From IMG/VR virus record IMGVR_UViG_3300003877_000001, positions 248,001 to 312,000 of that record: a DNA stretch of 64,000 nt. One strand, written 5' to 3'. Positions 7,725 to 16,057 of this stretch are shown here, one piece after another. The notes beneath the pieces are model-generated. The model saw nothing but the letters and a program-made list of their open reading frames with translations, was not told the origin of the DNA and did no database searches. A program made the position numbers and the translations under genes. Position 1 is the stretch's first letter. Each line of letters begins with the position of its first letter. Source of the stretch: a virus.

Positions 7725-10700
7725 TATTCTATTGTTAACGTTGAAATATCATTTTCATCTTTAGTTACTTCTATTATATAATCAGGATCAACTTCATGAT
7801 TATGTTCTACGATAAGCACCTTATTCATTCTCTCCTTAATTGCTTGTAGTATTGTTACGAACTCCGCTACGCTATCATCCGTTAGTTTTCCCATAACTTC
7901 ATCAAGTAAGAATAAAGTAGGCTTAGACTTCGTGTTTATCTGGTTTAAAGCAAACTTCAATGCAACTGAAGCAAACGTTCTTTCCTTACCTGAAGCTGAT
8001 ATTGCATCTATCACAGCATCCAATCTACTATTATACGCTAACTTCAATTTTAAATCATTATCATCCAACCAAATGCTGAAACCAACATTTTCTAATAAGT
8101 TAGATAATTCTTTATTAATTTTAGGTATTGCATATGTTTTTAATAGTTGAGTTGGAATTCCATCTCTGTGAATACATTTCTTATAAATATTTAAAATATT
8201 GTCCTGTCTTTCTTGTTCTACCCATGTTACTATTAAATCACCAGTTTCTTTTATGGTAACAATCTTTTGACCTCTTTGAGTATTAAGACTATAAATATCA
8301 TCTTTAAAATTATCTTTCTCATATTTAAGATCGCCAAGTCTTTTCTTAGCAGCATCAATACCTAGATTAATTTTTTGGTTTTCTTCAATTTGTTTTAAAC
8401 TTTGTTCATATAAATTAACTCTTTGAGTGATATTAACTCTTTGTAAATTAAGATTCTCAATTCTAAGTGGTGTTTTTTCCGCTTCTAATTCTAATGCTTT
8501 TCTACGATCAACTTCGTTCTTATCATTCATTAATTCCCCAATTTTACTAAGAACACCTTCCATCTCTAAAGATTTACTTACAATAGTTGCCTCATATTCT
8601 GTTCTTTTTTCTTCAAGTTTTTCCTCTTCAACATCATATTTAGGTAGACCTTCTTCTTTTTCTTTAATCGTTTTAGCAATCGAATACATTTCTTCTTCAA
8701 TTTCTTTAATTTGGATTTTAATATGTTCTTGATGGTTATCGTCAAGAAGCTGACCACAAGTAGGACAATTTGTATTCGATTTAAGTACTTCAATATCTTT
8801 TTTTAATTTACTCCCTTGTTCTTTTAATCGAACAACATCACCATTTATTTTACCTCTATGATATTCAATATCTCTAAGTTGTGAATTTTTAGTTTTTATG
8901 TAATCATTTAATCTATATTCTTCATCTTTATGAGTATCCTTTTTAGATTGTAACTCATTTAATCTATCTTCATCATAAGTATCTTTTAACAAATCAATAC
9001 TTTCTTGATCTCTTTTTACTTTATGTTCTAATGTTCCAATTTCATAGTTAAGAGTATCGATATCATGACTAGTTTTTTCAATATCAAGATTATATATTTC
9101 ATCATCGATTTTATATAATTTCTTTATTAAATTTTCATGATATGTCTCACCTTTAATGATATTTCCATCAACTTTAGGAATATCAATATTCTCAATAGTA
9201 TCAATTTTAATATTAATTTCCTTTACTTCGGTTTCAAGTGTTTTAATTAACTCTTCTGATCGTTCTATATTACATGTAACTCTAGGAACTGATGATAATT
9301 CTTTAGAATATTCTTTAAACGCAGTTAGTTTATGATCAAAAACATCAAGACCACTATCATATAATAATGAATCAATAAACACAGATTTATCACCAGACAA
9401 TATTTCATTTAAACTATCAGATGTAGTCATTACAACTCTCATAAAATTTTCATAACTACCAATAGCTTTTTCAATACCTGCTTGTGTCTTATTTCTTTGA
9501 TCTTCAACTAAATTTTCAAGTGAATTATCATCAGTAAATTCATCATCAGGATTATCTAATTTATGATATGCTAATACTGTGGGAGCACCCTTTACATCAC
9601 CAGTTTTAGTCTTTTGAATTGTTGTTATTCTTTTAATGCCAAAATATTCACCATTCACACTAATAACTATTGAACCCTCACAAAAATTAACATCTAATCT
9701 ATTATTCACATATCTTTTATCACCAAACTTCATAATTTTTTCCGTTTCTCTGGATTTATTATAAAGTATATATGTAATAAGTTTCATTATTGTGGTCTTA
9801 CCTGCTGTATTGATGCCTGTTATTTGAAATAATCCATTTTGATCTCTCCAATCAATATCAACTGTTTCATATGACATAAAATTCTTACCATTGAATTTTA
9901 TAATACTCCACTCAATATTAGTCATTTCTTCAGCTTCTATTCTTGATGCTATTTCATCATCTAATTTTATAATTTCATTAACAACATCATCTTCAACACC
10001 AATTTTTTCGAGATAGTCACCAAATATTTCGTGTTGTACTGATTGTTCTACAATATTATTTACGTCAATTACGTCTTCAATAATTATATCATCATCTTCA
10101 ATGAATTCATTTTTATGTGTAATAAGTATTGGTTTATAACAATCTTTCAAATGACCAACAACCTTTCTTTTATTTACTTCATTATGTGTTTGTGGTTTAG
10201 TTTGCCATATAACCCTAACTTTCATATGTTTAGTTGGATTATCTATTTCAATTTCTAATTCATCAAAATCTGTAAAAGGATTAACTTTAACCGTTTTAAA
10301 TGAGTAGTCATTTTTAACTTCAAATTCCTTTACTGTACCATCTTCAATATTCCACATAAGATAACCATGAAATTCATAATCACCTTCACCAAAATTTTGT
10401 GCAAATAATGAACCACAATATGCTTTGGTTTTATCTTTAAAATATTGTAACTTATGTATGTCACCAAACATAGAGTAATCACCCTTAAAGTGTCCTATGT
10501 TGTTATATGTTTTACGATTGAACTCAAACCCTGTTGGTGATTTACAACCGTTTACAGGGTCATGAAATAAGTCTATGGTAGTATTACCTTCTATTGGTTT
10601 TGCACGTTTAGTCCAAGGTGAATTATTTTTAACACCATGCTTCCAAACTGCCCATGTCACATTTTCATCATCATGAAAACCTGTTTCATTATAATACATA

Positions 10701-11029
10701 ACATCAATATTATTAATGGTTTTAACTATTGCCTCAATAGAGTCAATACGTTTTAATGCTTTCTTACGTATATCGTGATTACCACGTGTGATTCGAACAG
10801 GTGCTATTTTAGCGAGATTATTTAGGAATTCAGCAGCAAGAATAGCTGCTTCGGGTTGTATATCTATGTAGTCATGAAATAAATCACCAACTACAACAAT
10901 TCTGTCTGGTTTATTTTTCTTTAAAGATTTATATAAATTATCGAATACCTGTCTAATTTCACCATGTCTTGTAGGTGATTTAGGTATATGAACGTCAGCT
11001 ATATGACAAATTTTACTTATTTTTTTCAT
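7724..11029 (-). CDS. Fused Mre11-Rad50 (SbcD-SbcC, T4 gp47-gp46-like) exonuclease
   Basis: 1101 residues that combine two proteins normally encoded by separate genes. Residues 1 to about 350 are a calcineurin-type nuclease: CHIADVHIP, VVGDLFHDY, TRGNHD and FGDIHKLQYF hold the metal ligands. From about 385 an SMC-type ATPase starts: Walker A GINTAGKTT (about 405-413), a long coiled coil with the zinc-hook CPTC (about 753-756), second coil, signature SASGKERTFA (about 1010) and Walker B LFLLDEV (about 1037), D-loop and H-loop (VEHNH). It processes DNA ends in recombination-dependent replication. No frameshift separates the halves. It is followed without a gap by Pth2. Confidence 0.93.
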   Translation of the reverse strand: MKKISKICHIADVHIPKSPTRHGEIRQVFDNLYKSLKKNKPDRIVVVGDLFHDYIDIQPEAAILAAEFLNNLAKIAPVRITRGNHDIRKKALKRIDSIEAIVKTINNIDVMYYNETGFHDDENVTWAVWKHGVKNNSPWTKRAKPIEGNTTIDLFHDPVNGCKSPTGFEFNRKTYNNIGHFKGDYSMFGDIHKLQYFKDKTKAYCGSLFAQNFGEGDYEFHGYLMWNIEDGTVKEFEVKNDYSFKTVKVNPFTDFDELEIEIDNPTKHMKVRVIWQTKPQTHNEVNKRKVVGHLKDCYKPILITHKNEFIEDDDIIIEDVIDVNNIVEQSVQHEIFGDYLEKIGVEDDVVNEIIKLDDEIASRIEAEEMTNIEWSIIKFNGKNFMSYETVDIDWRDQNGLFQITGINTAGKTTIMKLITYILYNKSRETEKIMKFGDKRYVNNRLDVNFCEGSIVISVNGEYFGIKRITTIQKTKTGDVKGAPTVLAYHKLDNPDDEFTDDNSLENLVEDQRNKTQAGIEKAIGSYENFMRVVMTTSDSLNEILSGDKSVFIDSLLYDSGLDVFDHKLTAFKEYSKELSSVPRVTCNIERSEELIKTLETEVKEINIKIDTIENIDIPKVDGNIIKGETYHENLIKKLYKIDDEIYNLDIEKTSHDIDTLNYEIGTLEHKVKRDQESIDLLKDTYDEDRLNELQSKKDTHKDEEYRLNDYIKTKNSQLRDIEYHRGKINGDVVRLKEQGSKLKKDIEVLKSNTNCPTCGQLLDDNHQEHIKIQIKEIEEEMYSIAKTIKEKEEGLPKYDVEEEKLEEKRTEYEATIVSKSLEMEGVLSKIGELMNDKNEVDRRKALELEAEKTPLRIENLNLQRVNITQRVNLYEQSLKQIEENQKINLGIDAAKKRLGDLKYEKDNFKDDIYSLNTQRGQKIVTIKETGDLIVTWVEQERQDNILNIYKKCIHRDGIPTQLLKTYAIPKINKELSNLLENVGFSIWLDDNDLKLKLAYNSRLDAVIDAISASGKERTFASVALKFALNQINTKSKPTLFLLDEVMGKLTDDSVAEFVTILQAIKERMNKVLIVEHNHEVDPDYIIEVTKDENDISTLTIE

Positions 11030-11450
11030 TTTTTATTTTCTTAATTGACCAACCTAATGTTATTTTTTTTCGAATGGTTTCTTTATTTAAATCAAATTCT
11101 TCTGACAATATTCTGGATAGTTCAGTTTTAGTATATTTAACTCCACGATATATAATATACTTATCGTAAAATTTTCTAGTATAATTTATATCATTAAAAT
11201 ATTTCTTATCTTTTAATATTGACAAATATACTTCTTTTTTTCTAGAGAAGCAAATATTTGAATCATCGTATAGGTAATGAAATATTCTATTAATAATAAT
11301 ATTTCCACCATAACGTAATGATCTTATATTATTAAGATCACACAGTACCTACCATAGTAAAATTTTAAGTATTTTTTAAAATAGACTCTGCCCATTTGTC
11401 ATAATAATTTTTACACACTGCTATTCTGTTATGTTTATTGCTTTGGCACG
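11013..11450 (-). pseudogene. Decayed LAGLIDADG homing endonuclease
   Basis: An ATG-less reading frame is open from about 11349 down to the stop at 11013. Its translation holds the typical C-terminal LAGLIDADG block: SLRYGGNIIINRIFHYLYDD followed by SNICFSRKKEVYLSIL, matching the family's 'YgGn...i..yLY.datI.L.RK...y'. Behind this comes a helix-turn-helix-like tail (TKTELSRILSEEF...ETIRKKITLGWSIKKI). Further upstream, in another frame and interrupted by a stop, are KNYYDKWAESILKN and NFTMVGT, the latter like the family's 'FsivGt'. So the gene is frameshifted and lacks its start. A 70-residue reading from a TTG at 11225 is possible, but that TTG lies inside a host-type -7 box, so I treat it as untranslated. 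Confidence 0.6.
11223..11253 (-). promoter_or_regulatory. Bacteroidota-type early promoter inside endonuclease remnant
   Basis: Minus strand TTG (11253-11251; TTTG with the next base), 20-nt spacer, TATATTTG (11230-11223). It has the same spacing as the promoters at 6239, 13529 and 59126, and would drive the Mre11-Rad50/Pth2 operon with a leader of about 190 nt. Confidence 0.55.
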
Positions 11451-11458
11451 ATATTCAT
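11443..11458 (+). promoter_or_regulatory. Sigma-54-like half site before hsp20
   Basis: TTGGCACG followed by N4 and TCAT. The first half is a perfect -24 element (TTGGCACG); the expected -12 TTGC is TCAT instead. It lies 43 nt before the Hsp20 ATG. It may be a degenerate or inactive sigma-54 promoter. Confidence 0.3.
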
Positions 11459-11501
11459 TATATATTAATCAAATAATTTTAATTAAAAATAGAAAAATAT
11501 T

Positions 11502-11918
11502 ATGTTAGTAAAAAATTTAAAAAGTAGAAATTTATTGGATGACTTATTTGGTGATTCATTTTTTAGTGAGATTAATGATGTGTATAATAAACCAAATGGT
11601 AATCGTGGATTACCTTATGATATTATAGAAGCAGAGGATGATTTCAAAATCGAACTCATGTTAGCAGGATTTAATAAAAAAGATTTTAATCTTGAAGTAG
11701 ATGAAGGTAAACTTATCATTAGTGGTGAAAGAAAGGAAATTGAAGACACAAAATATAATCATAGACAAAGTTATTTCGGTAAAATAACAAAAACATTTAC
11801 ATTACCTAAAGATGTTATAGTTGATAAAATAGATGCAGAGTATGTTAATGGTGTATTAGTAGTTACAATACCAAAAGATAAAGAATTGATAAATAGTAAG
11901 TCGATTGTTGTTAGGTAA
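11502..11918 (+). CDS. Small heat-shock protein, Hsp20 family
   Basis: 138 residues and one of only two clear plus-strand genes. The alpha-crystallin domain spans about 37-125: LPYDIIEAEDDFKIELMLAG, LEVDEGKLIISGERKE, RQSYFGKITKTFTLPKDV, then the conserved end AEYVNGVLVVTIPK. The C-terminal SKSIVVR resembles the I-x-I/V tail used for oligomer assembly. Hsp20 proteins are ATP-independent holdases; phage copies occur in T4-like cyanophages and may aid virion protein folding. The upstream 275-nt gap to 11225 holds an endonuclease remnant on the other strand and a sigma-54-like half site. It ends at two hairpins that form a convergent terminator. Confidence 0.92.
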   Translation: MLVKNLKSRNLLDDLFGDSFFSEINDVYNKPNGNRGLPYDIIEAEDDFKIELMLAGFNKKDFNLEVDEGKLIISGERKEIEDTKYNHRQSYFGKITKTFTLPKDVIVDKIDAEYVNGVLVVTIPKDKELINSKSIVVR

Positions 11919-11920
11919 AT

Positions 11921-11976
11921 AATTAACAGACGTGTCTGCTAATTTTAGGATGGTGATTATTCATCATCCTTTTTTA
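11921..11976 (+). terminator. Double-hairpin convergent terminator
   Basis: First hairpin CAGAC-GT-GTCTG with flanking AATTA/TAATT, followed by TTTT. Second hairpin GGATGGTG/CATCATCC (11948-11969) followed by TTTTTTATTTT. It ends hsp20; the second stem overlaps the last codons of the convergent sigma-factor gene. Confidence 0.7.
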
Positions 11977-12538
11977 TTTTACTTCTTGTATAATTTATTT
12001 TATTTGATATTTTACTCTCATTACTATTAAATTCTTTAGCTATTTCATTATACGAATATCCTTCAGAATTCATTGTTAACATTGAAAAATCATTAATACT
12101 TATTTTGTTTGAAATGAAATTCAAAGAATCGTTAGTTTCTAATGTATCATGTGGTGAACTAGAGAGAGAAGCTGGTTCAATCATTTTAAAAGATGTTGAC
12201 ATTGTGGGAGTCGAACTATATGCAATATTATCAGATGTAAACGTATTTGATGTGAATGAAACATAAATAGGTGTATGTTTTCTAGATTTATCAATCATAT
12301 AATTTTTAGCTATCATTATAACCCAAGTATCAAATTTTGATTTTGTAGCATCATATGTTTTAATTTTTTCGAAAACTTTAAATAATATTTCTGAAACATC
12401 ATCATCATGTTCTGAATTATATGGATATTTTTTAAATAAAAATTTACCTATTTTTTCTTTATATATTTCATATAATTTTTCATATGACCTATTACTACCA
12501 TTTTGTGTTCCCACTATAAGTTTTTGTATATTTATCAT
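11957..12538 (-). CDS. Phage-encoded sigma-70-type (ECF-like) sigma factor
   Basis: 193 residues. Region 2 is visible at about 18-88: YEKLYEIYKEKIGKFLFKKY, DDVSEILFKVFEKIKTYD and KFDTWVIMIAKNYMIDKSRK, the classic 2.1-2.4 signature. A Ser/Thr-rich linker of about 50 residues follows, then a region-4 helix-turn-helix near 160-188 (EGYSYNEIAKEFNSNESKIS). It would direct host RNA polymerase to phage promoters. The gene sits behind the primase in an operon led by a host-type promoter, so it would be made early. That fits a role in turning on the GTATTTATA-motif genes, though the pairing is my inference. It overlaps the primase 3' end by 44 nt. Confidence 0.82.
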   Translation of the reverse strand: MINIQKLIVGTQNGSNRSYEKLYEIYKEKIGKFLFKKYPYNSEHDDDVSEILFKVFEKIKTYDATKSKFDTWVIMIAKNYMIDKSRKHTPIYVSFTSNTFTSDNIAYSSTPTMSTSFKMIEPASLSSSPHDTLETNDSLNFISNKISINDFSMLTMNSEGYSYNEIAKEFNSNESKISNKINYTRSKIKKDDE

Positions 12539-13523
12539 CTATAAATTTATTACCAATAAAATAATCATCAACTATTAACTGTCTTGCAGTTCTTAGTTTT
12601 TTAATAACAGCATCTTTTCCAAATTTTATTCTTATTTCATCTAAGTCATATTTACCACCTAATTTAACTATTTTTATTTTATGTGATTCATCACCATAAA
12701 TATGATATAATTTTTGAAATATTTCAATACTATTTTTATATGCATCAGGGTCTAATACTATAACTATTTCAGGTTTCTTTTGTTTTAATTTAAAGAAAAA
12801 AGCAGTCGAAAGAGTTTTACCTAATTGTGGTACTGTATTAATTGGAAAACTAAGAAACTCAAATGCTCCTTCCACTAAGTAAATAGTTGAATCCCAATTT
12901 ATTAATCCTTCATTAAAAATAATAACATCTTTATCTGCTTTTGGGTTCATATATGGTGGTTTTTGATTTCTATATGTTCTACTAACAAAATAATTCAAAT
13001 CACCATGCTGATCATATGACGGAATAACAATTCTACCTGCGTACTTACCTTCAAAGCAAAAACCGATCCTAAATTTAACTAAAATTGAATATTCTATTTG
13101 TCTTTGTAAAATCATGTAATTATATGCTTCTAAGTGTAATACATTATTAACATCCATATCTGCAAATAAAATAAATTCTGAAGGTAATTCTACAAAACCA
13201 AAATCCTTATCATCTTCTTCATCATCATAATCATTAAAAATTGTTGCATAATCTTTATATAATTTATAATCTGTTGTTGTTCCAAAAATTTTAACTAATC
13301 TTCCTAAACTACCTGAAAATTTTGGAGAATCACATTTCCAACAACGGAAGACTCTTTTTTCTGTATTAATTTCTAAATTATATTTTCCATCAGGATGTGA
13401 TAAACCATCAAGTTCTTGACATTTAGGGCAATTAGTTTGTAGCTGTTCAGTTTCATTAATACCTCTAATATCACCATCAAAGATGCTATTTAGTATCGGA
13501 TGAAATTCTCTTCCCTTTATCAT
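12495..13523 (-). CDS. DNA primase (zinc ribbon plus Toprim)
   Basis: 342 residues from the ATG at 13523 (MIKGREF). The longer upstream reading is rejected because the -7 promoter box lies inside it. An N-terminal zinc ribbon has CPKC (Cys32, Cys35) and CWKC (Cys61, Cys64), as in DnaG/gp61-type primases that read template trinucleotides. The Toprim core is later: YLVEGAFEFLSF carries the catalytic Glu and IVIVLDPDAY the metal Asp pair. GRIVIPSYDQHGDLNYFVSR matches the start of the catalytic fold. It makes RNA primers at the fork with the SNF2/polymerase genes at 50-58 kb. The ATG is 5 nt from the -7 box, so its mRNA may be leaderless. Confidence 0.88.
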   Translation of the reverse strand: MIKGREFHPILNSIFDGDIRGINETEQLQTNCPKCQELDGLSHPDGKYNLEINTEKRVFRCWKCDSPKFSGSLGRLVKIFGTTTDYKLYKDYATIFNDYDDEEDDKDFGFVELPSEFILFADMDVNNVLHLEAYNYMILQRQIEYSILVKFRIGFCFEGKYAGRIVIPSYDQHGDLNYFVSRTYRNQKPPYMNPKADKDVIIFNEGLINWDSTIYLVEGAFEFLSFPINTVPQLGKTLSTAFFFKLKQKKPEIVIVLDPDAYKNSIEIFQKLYHIYGDESHKIKIVKLGGKYDLDEIRIKFGKDAVIKKLRTARQLIVDDYFIGNKFIDDKYTKTYSGNTKW

Positions 13524-13528
13524 AGAAA

Positions 13529-13559
13529 CAAAGATACAAAAAAAAATGGTCACCTACAA
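13529..13559 (-). promoter_or_regulatory. Bacteroidota-type early promoter for primase-sigma operon
   Basis: Minus strand TTG (13559-13557), 20-nt spacer, TATCTTTG (13536-13529). Its -33 element lies in the loop of the terminator for the gene to the right. Confidence 0.7.
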
Positions 13560-13574
13560 CTAAATGCGGTGACC
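13548..13574 (-). terminator. Intrinsic terminator overlapping a promoter
   Basis: Minus strand GGTCACC (13574-13568), 13-nt loop, GGTGACC (13554-13548), followed by nine T residues: a perfect 7-bp stem. It ends the unit of the 13599 gene. Confidence 0.8.
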
Positions 13575-13598
13575 AAAAAATAATTACATCCAAAAAAA

Positions 13599-14051
13599 TT
13601 ATTTTCTACCTTCTAATAAAAAAGGAAATGTTTTCAAAAATCTATCTAAAAGAACATGAATTTTTGCATCTTCATATTTAGTTTTTGTAGCATTAGTACC
13701 TTCGTAATTTCTTCTCAAATCATCGAAAATATCTTTTATACCCTTTTGTAGTTCATTATTATTTACAGGTGTTGGGGTCGTAGAAACATCACCACCTTTA
13801 GAATTTAAAAGTTTATTATAATCTTCTTTAACTCTTAAAAATTCATCTTCAAGTTCTTTATTCTTATCACTTAAAACAGTAACTTGATCTGAAAGCCAAC
13901 CATTATCTCCACCAGATGATAACTCATTAATTTTATCAGCTACCTTAGTAACATTCTTAATATCAACTTTTACACTGCCACCGAATAGTTCATTAACTCT
14001 TTCTTTTGCAGCATCTCTTCTTTGTACTTCTTCTTTTGTAGGTCTTGCCAT
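13599..14051 (-). CDS. Coiled-coil protein, unknown function
   Basis: 150 residues. It starts MARPTKEEVQRRDAAKERV and has a long heptad-like stretch at about 55-85 (VLSDKNKELEDEFLRVKEDY), then a Thr/Pro/Asn linker and a helical end (DAKIHVLLDRFLKTFPFLL). No family is recognised. It is a one-gene unit: a late-type motif lies 32 nt upstream of the ATG and a strong terminator follows. Confidence 0.7.
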   Translation of the reverse strand: MARPTKEEVQRRDAAKERVNELFGGSVKVDIKNVTKVADKINELSSGGDNGWLSDQVTVLSDKNKELEDEFLRVKEDYNKLLNSKGGDVSTTPTPVNNNELQKGIKDIFDDLRRNYEGTNATKTKYEDAKIHVLLDRFLKTFPFLLEGRK

Positions 14052-14083
14052 AATATAAATTTTTATTGTTTTCTATAATTTAT

Positions 14084-14092
14084 TATAAATAC
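14084..14092 (-). promoter_or_regulatory. Late-type promoter motif GTATTTATA
   Basis: Minus-strand GTATTTATAA, 32 nt before the ATG at 14051 and just after the terminator at 14111. Confidence 0.5.
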
Positions 14093-14110
14093 GTCAACTT
14101 TAGAAAAAAT

Positions 14111-14142
14111 CACAAAAAAAAAGGAAATTATTTCTAATTTCC
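14111..14142 (-). terminator. Intrinsic terminator after metallophosphoesterase
   Basis: Minus strand GGAAATTA-GAAA-TAATTTCC followed by a run of nine T; perfect 8-bp stem. It ends the 14167-15681 unit. Confidence 0.75.
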
Positions 14143-14166
14143 TAATTAATCAACAGTTGGAAGATT

Positions 14167-15681
14167 TTAATGTTCTCTATCGAAATCTGTAAAATTGAAA
14201 TTAAGATGTCCAATCATACCAGACTTATCATTCCATATGAATGCTTCACCTGCTTTTTGACTACCAATATATCCTTTCTTATAGTGCCATTCTTCTGTTC
14301 CAGACAATGAAGATAAATATCTTACCGTAACACCCAATTCTTCATTAAGCAATTGTGCTTTATCTAATACAGTAAATTTAAGATTACGTTTCTTATGAAA
14401 ATGACCTAAATGCCATTCATGATAATTAGTTCTACCCCACATTTCTTTTTCTTCAACAGCCATTAACATTGGAAGTGAATTTTCCTTTTCTTCATTACCA
14501 TGTGTAAATGCTAACATAACTTGACCCCACTCATAATACTTTCTAACTTTAGCACTATTATTTACGTGTACTTGTGGATCGTTTCTAAACCAAGCATCAA
14601 TTACAGAACCCATATATTTCATACGTTCTTGATCATGATTACCAGAAATTACAGGAATTTCAATTGGTACACCAGTTGCTTTAAGAAGTATAATTGCATC
14701 AACTAATAATTCAATAGCAACATCCCATGTTTTTTGCCAACGCAAATCTTCATCTTGTGGTGTTCCTTTTGTTGTTGTATTAAATTGATTATCTGAATTA
14801 AAGAAATCATTTCCGATTGGAAACATGATTTTATTGAATGTAAATCCGTTTGCTCGTTTGAGCAATGTTGTAATAGCATCTAAAAATCTTGCTCTTGCTA
14901 TTTTTGTATCATAATTCTCACCAACTTCACCTGCCCATCCTAATTTACCAATATGTAAATCAAATAAAGATACTTCTAATAGGTTATTTTCAATATTTTT
15001 ATTACTACCATATACATTTTTACCGAGAATTTCATTATTGATTGCTGGTGGTGAATAATTTTTCGCTAATTTTTCAAATATTTCAGCAAAATTTTGTGCA
15101 GCTACAACTTCTTTTTTTCTAGATAGTGTTGCTTTAACTTGAAAATTTTCCCAAGTTGTTGGGTAACCTGCTTTAAATGAGGTAACATCCCATTTATTTA
15201 CTATATGTCTTTCAACATTCCATTCATTTAAATCAACTTCTGCTCTTTCTAAAAGGTCTTCTAATGTTTTAATATGATTAGGTGGATATCCAAAATGATT
15301 TAAATTATCATCATCACCTTCAGTATCATCTAAATTAAGATCAAGATTTATTGGTATTCCATTTTTCCAAATTACAGTTGCGGTGTCACCCATTTCACTG
15401 AATTCAATCTTTTCTTCTGTAATTGGTTCGTCAAAATCAATATCTGGAAGTGTCTTATCCATTTTTTTTATGTTTTCATACTTTTCATATGTATCCATAA
15501 AAATATTATAATCATCATCTTCTAATGTTCCATTTTCATATGCAACATTTACTGCTCTTTTAACATTCTTTACATAGGTATTAGCATACCCACATTTAAC
15601 AGATGCCTCTCTAACTGATATATCATGTTTAATAGCATATTCAATTACTTCAATAGCATTTAAAATTCTTTCTTTTGTCAT
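14167..15681 (-). CDS. Calcineurin-like metallophosphoesterase with N-terminal HTH
   Basis: 504 residues. The N-terminal 60 residues include a helix-turn-helix-like segment (ISVREASVKCGYANTYVKNV). The C-terminal half is a binuclear-metal phosphoesterase: FDLHIGKLGW, PIGNDFFNSDN, ISGNHDQERM, FTHGNEEKE and LGHFHKKRN supply the Asp, Asn and His ligands in order. Such phage proteins are usually annotated as phosphoesterase or nuclease; the substrate cannot be read from sequence. A host-type promoter precedes it and a terminator follows, so it is an early single-gene unit. The DNA-binding-like N-terminus suggests a nucleic-acid substrate. Confidence 0.87.
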   Translation of the reverse strand: MTKERILNAIEVIEYAIKHDISVREASVKCGYANTYVKNVKRAVNVAYENGTLEDDDYNIFMDTYEKYENIKKMDKTLPDIDFDEPITEEKIEFSEMGDTATVIWKNGIPINLDLNLDDTEGDDDNLNHFGYPPNHIKTLEDLLERAEVDLNEWNVERHIVNKWDVTSFKAGYPTTWENFQVKATLSRKKEVVAAQNFAEIFEKLAKNYSPPAINNEILGKNVYGSNKNIENNLLEVSLFDLHIGKLGWAGEVGENYDTKIARARFLDAITTLLKRANGFTFNKIMFPIGNDFFNSDNQFNTTTKGTPQDEDLRWQKTWDVAIELLVDAIILLKATGVPIEIPVISGNHDQERMKYMGSVIDAWFRNDPQVHVNNSAKVRKYYEWGQVMLAFTHGNEEKENSLPMLMAVEEKEMWGRTNYHEWHLGHFHKKRNLKFTVLDKAQLLNEELGVTVRYLSSLSGTEEWHYKKGYIGSQKAGEAFIWNDKSGMIGHLNFNFTDFDREH

Positions 15682-15713
15682 AAATTTATGTGTTTTATAT
15701 GTGTTATTTCTTG

Positions 15714-15745
15714 CAAATATATAATAATTTAATTAATAATGTCAA
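15714..15745 (-). promoter_or_regulatory. Bacteroidota-type early promoter
   Basis: Minus strand TTG (15745-15743, within TTGACA), 21-nt spacer, TATATTTG (15721-15714), 32 nt before the phosphoesterase ATG. Confidence 0.6.
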
Positions 15746-15748
15746 GTT

Positions 15749-16057
15749 TTATATGAAATAGTTTCCCTCTTTCTTTAAAAAAAGGATGTTCTCTTCTATT
15801 TTAGTGCACTCAGCTATAAATACTACTTCTTCACTTAATGATAAATTAAACCATTCCCCATGTGCACGTAAATGTCCATATCTATTATGCATAGCTGTTT
15901 CTACTTTTCTAGCGAATTCAGATTTGAATTCGTGAATGAGTTGTATTTCTTCACCAGAACCTGTTTGAAGTTGTTTAATACGTTTTTTTGGATTTTTAGA
16001 TATTCCTATTTTATATTTAGATGTTTCTAAATTTTGAATTAAATATACATATGACAT
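15749..16057 (-). CDS. GIY-YIG protein, T5orf172/MUG113 type
   Basis: 102 residues. YVYLIQNLETSKYKIGISK is the GIY-YIG core (Y-L-I ... Y-K-I-G), followed by NPKKRIKQLQTGSG and, further on, KVETAMHNRYGHLRAHGEWF, the region with the catalytic Glu and the H-G-E-W-F block of the T5orf172 family. This compact nuclease domain occurs widely in phages, sometimes as stand-alone mobile nucleases. There is no added DNA-binding domain. It abuts the deleted SNase gene with a one-base overlap and follows the RuvC-like gene. Confidence 0.8.
   Translation of the reverse strand: MSYVYLIQNLETSKYKIGISKNPKKRIKQLQTGSGEEIQLIHEFKSEFARKVETAMHNRYGHLRAHGEWFNLSLSEEVVFIAECTKIEENILFLKKEGNYFI

Noticed and set aside
8427-8732. 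101-codon plus-strand reading frame
   Set aside because: Antisense to the coiled-coil part of the Mre11-Rad50 gene; Ser/Leu-rich as expected from antisense Glu/Lys codons.
11013-11225. A 70-residue gene starting with TTG at 11225
   Set aside because: The TTG is part of a TAnnTTTG promoter box and the frame extends upstream into LAGLIDADG-like sequence, so a remnant is the better reading.
11320-11341. Perfect 8-bp inverted repeat TGATCTTA/TAAGATCA
   Set aside because: Considered as operator or terminator; it lacks a T run and is explained as part of the coding sequence of the endonuclease remnant.
15815-15823. GTATTTATA on the minus strand inside the GIY-YIG gene
   Set aside because: More than 130 nt from the next start, which already has a host-type promoter; likely chance.
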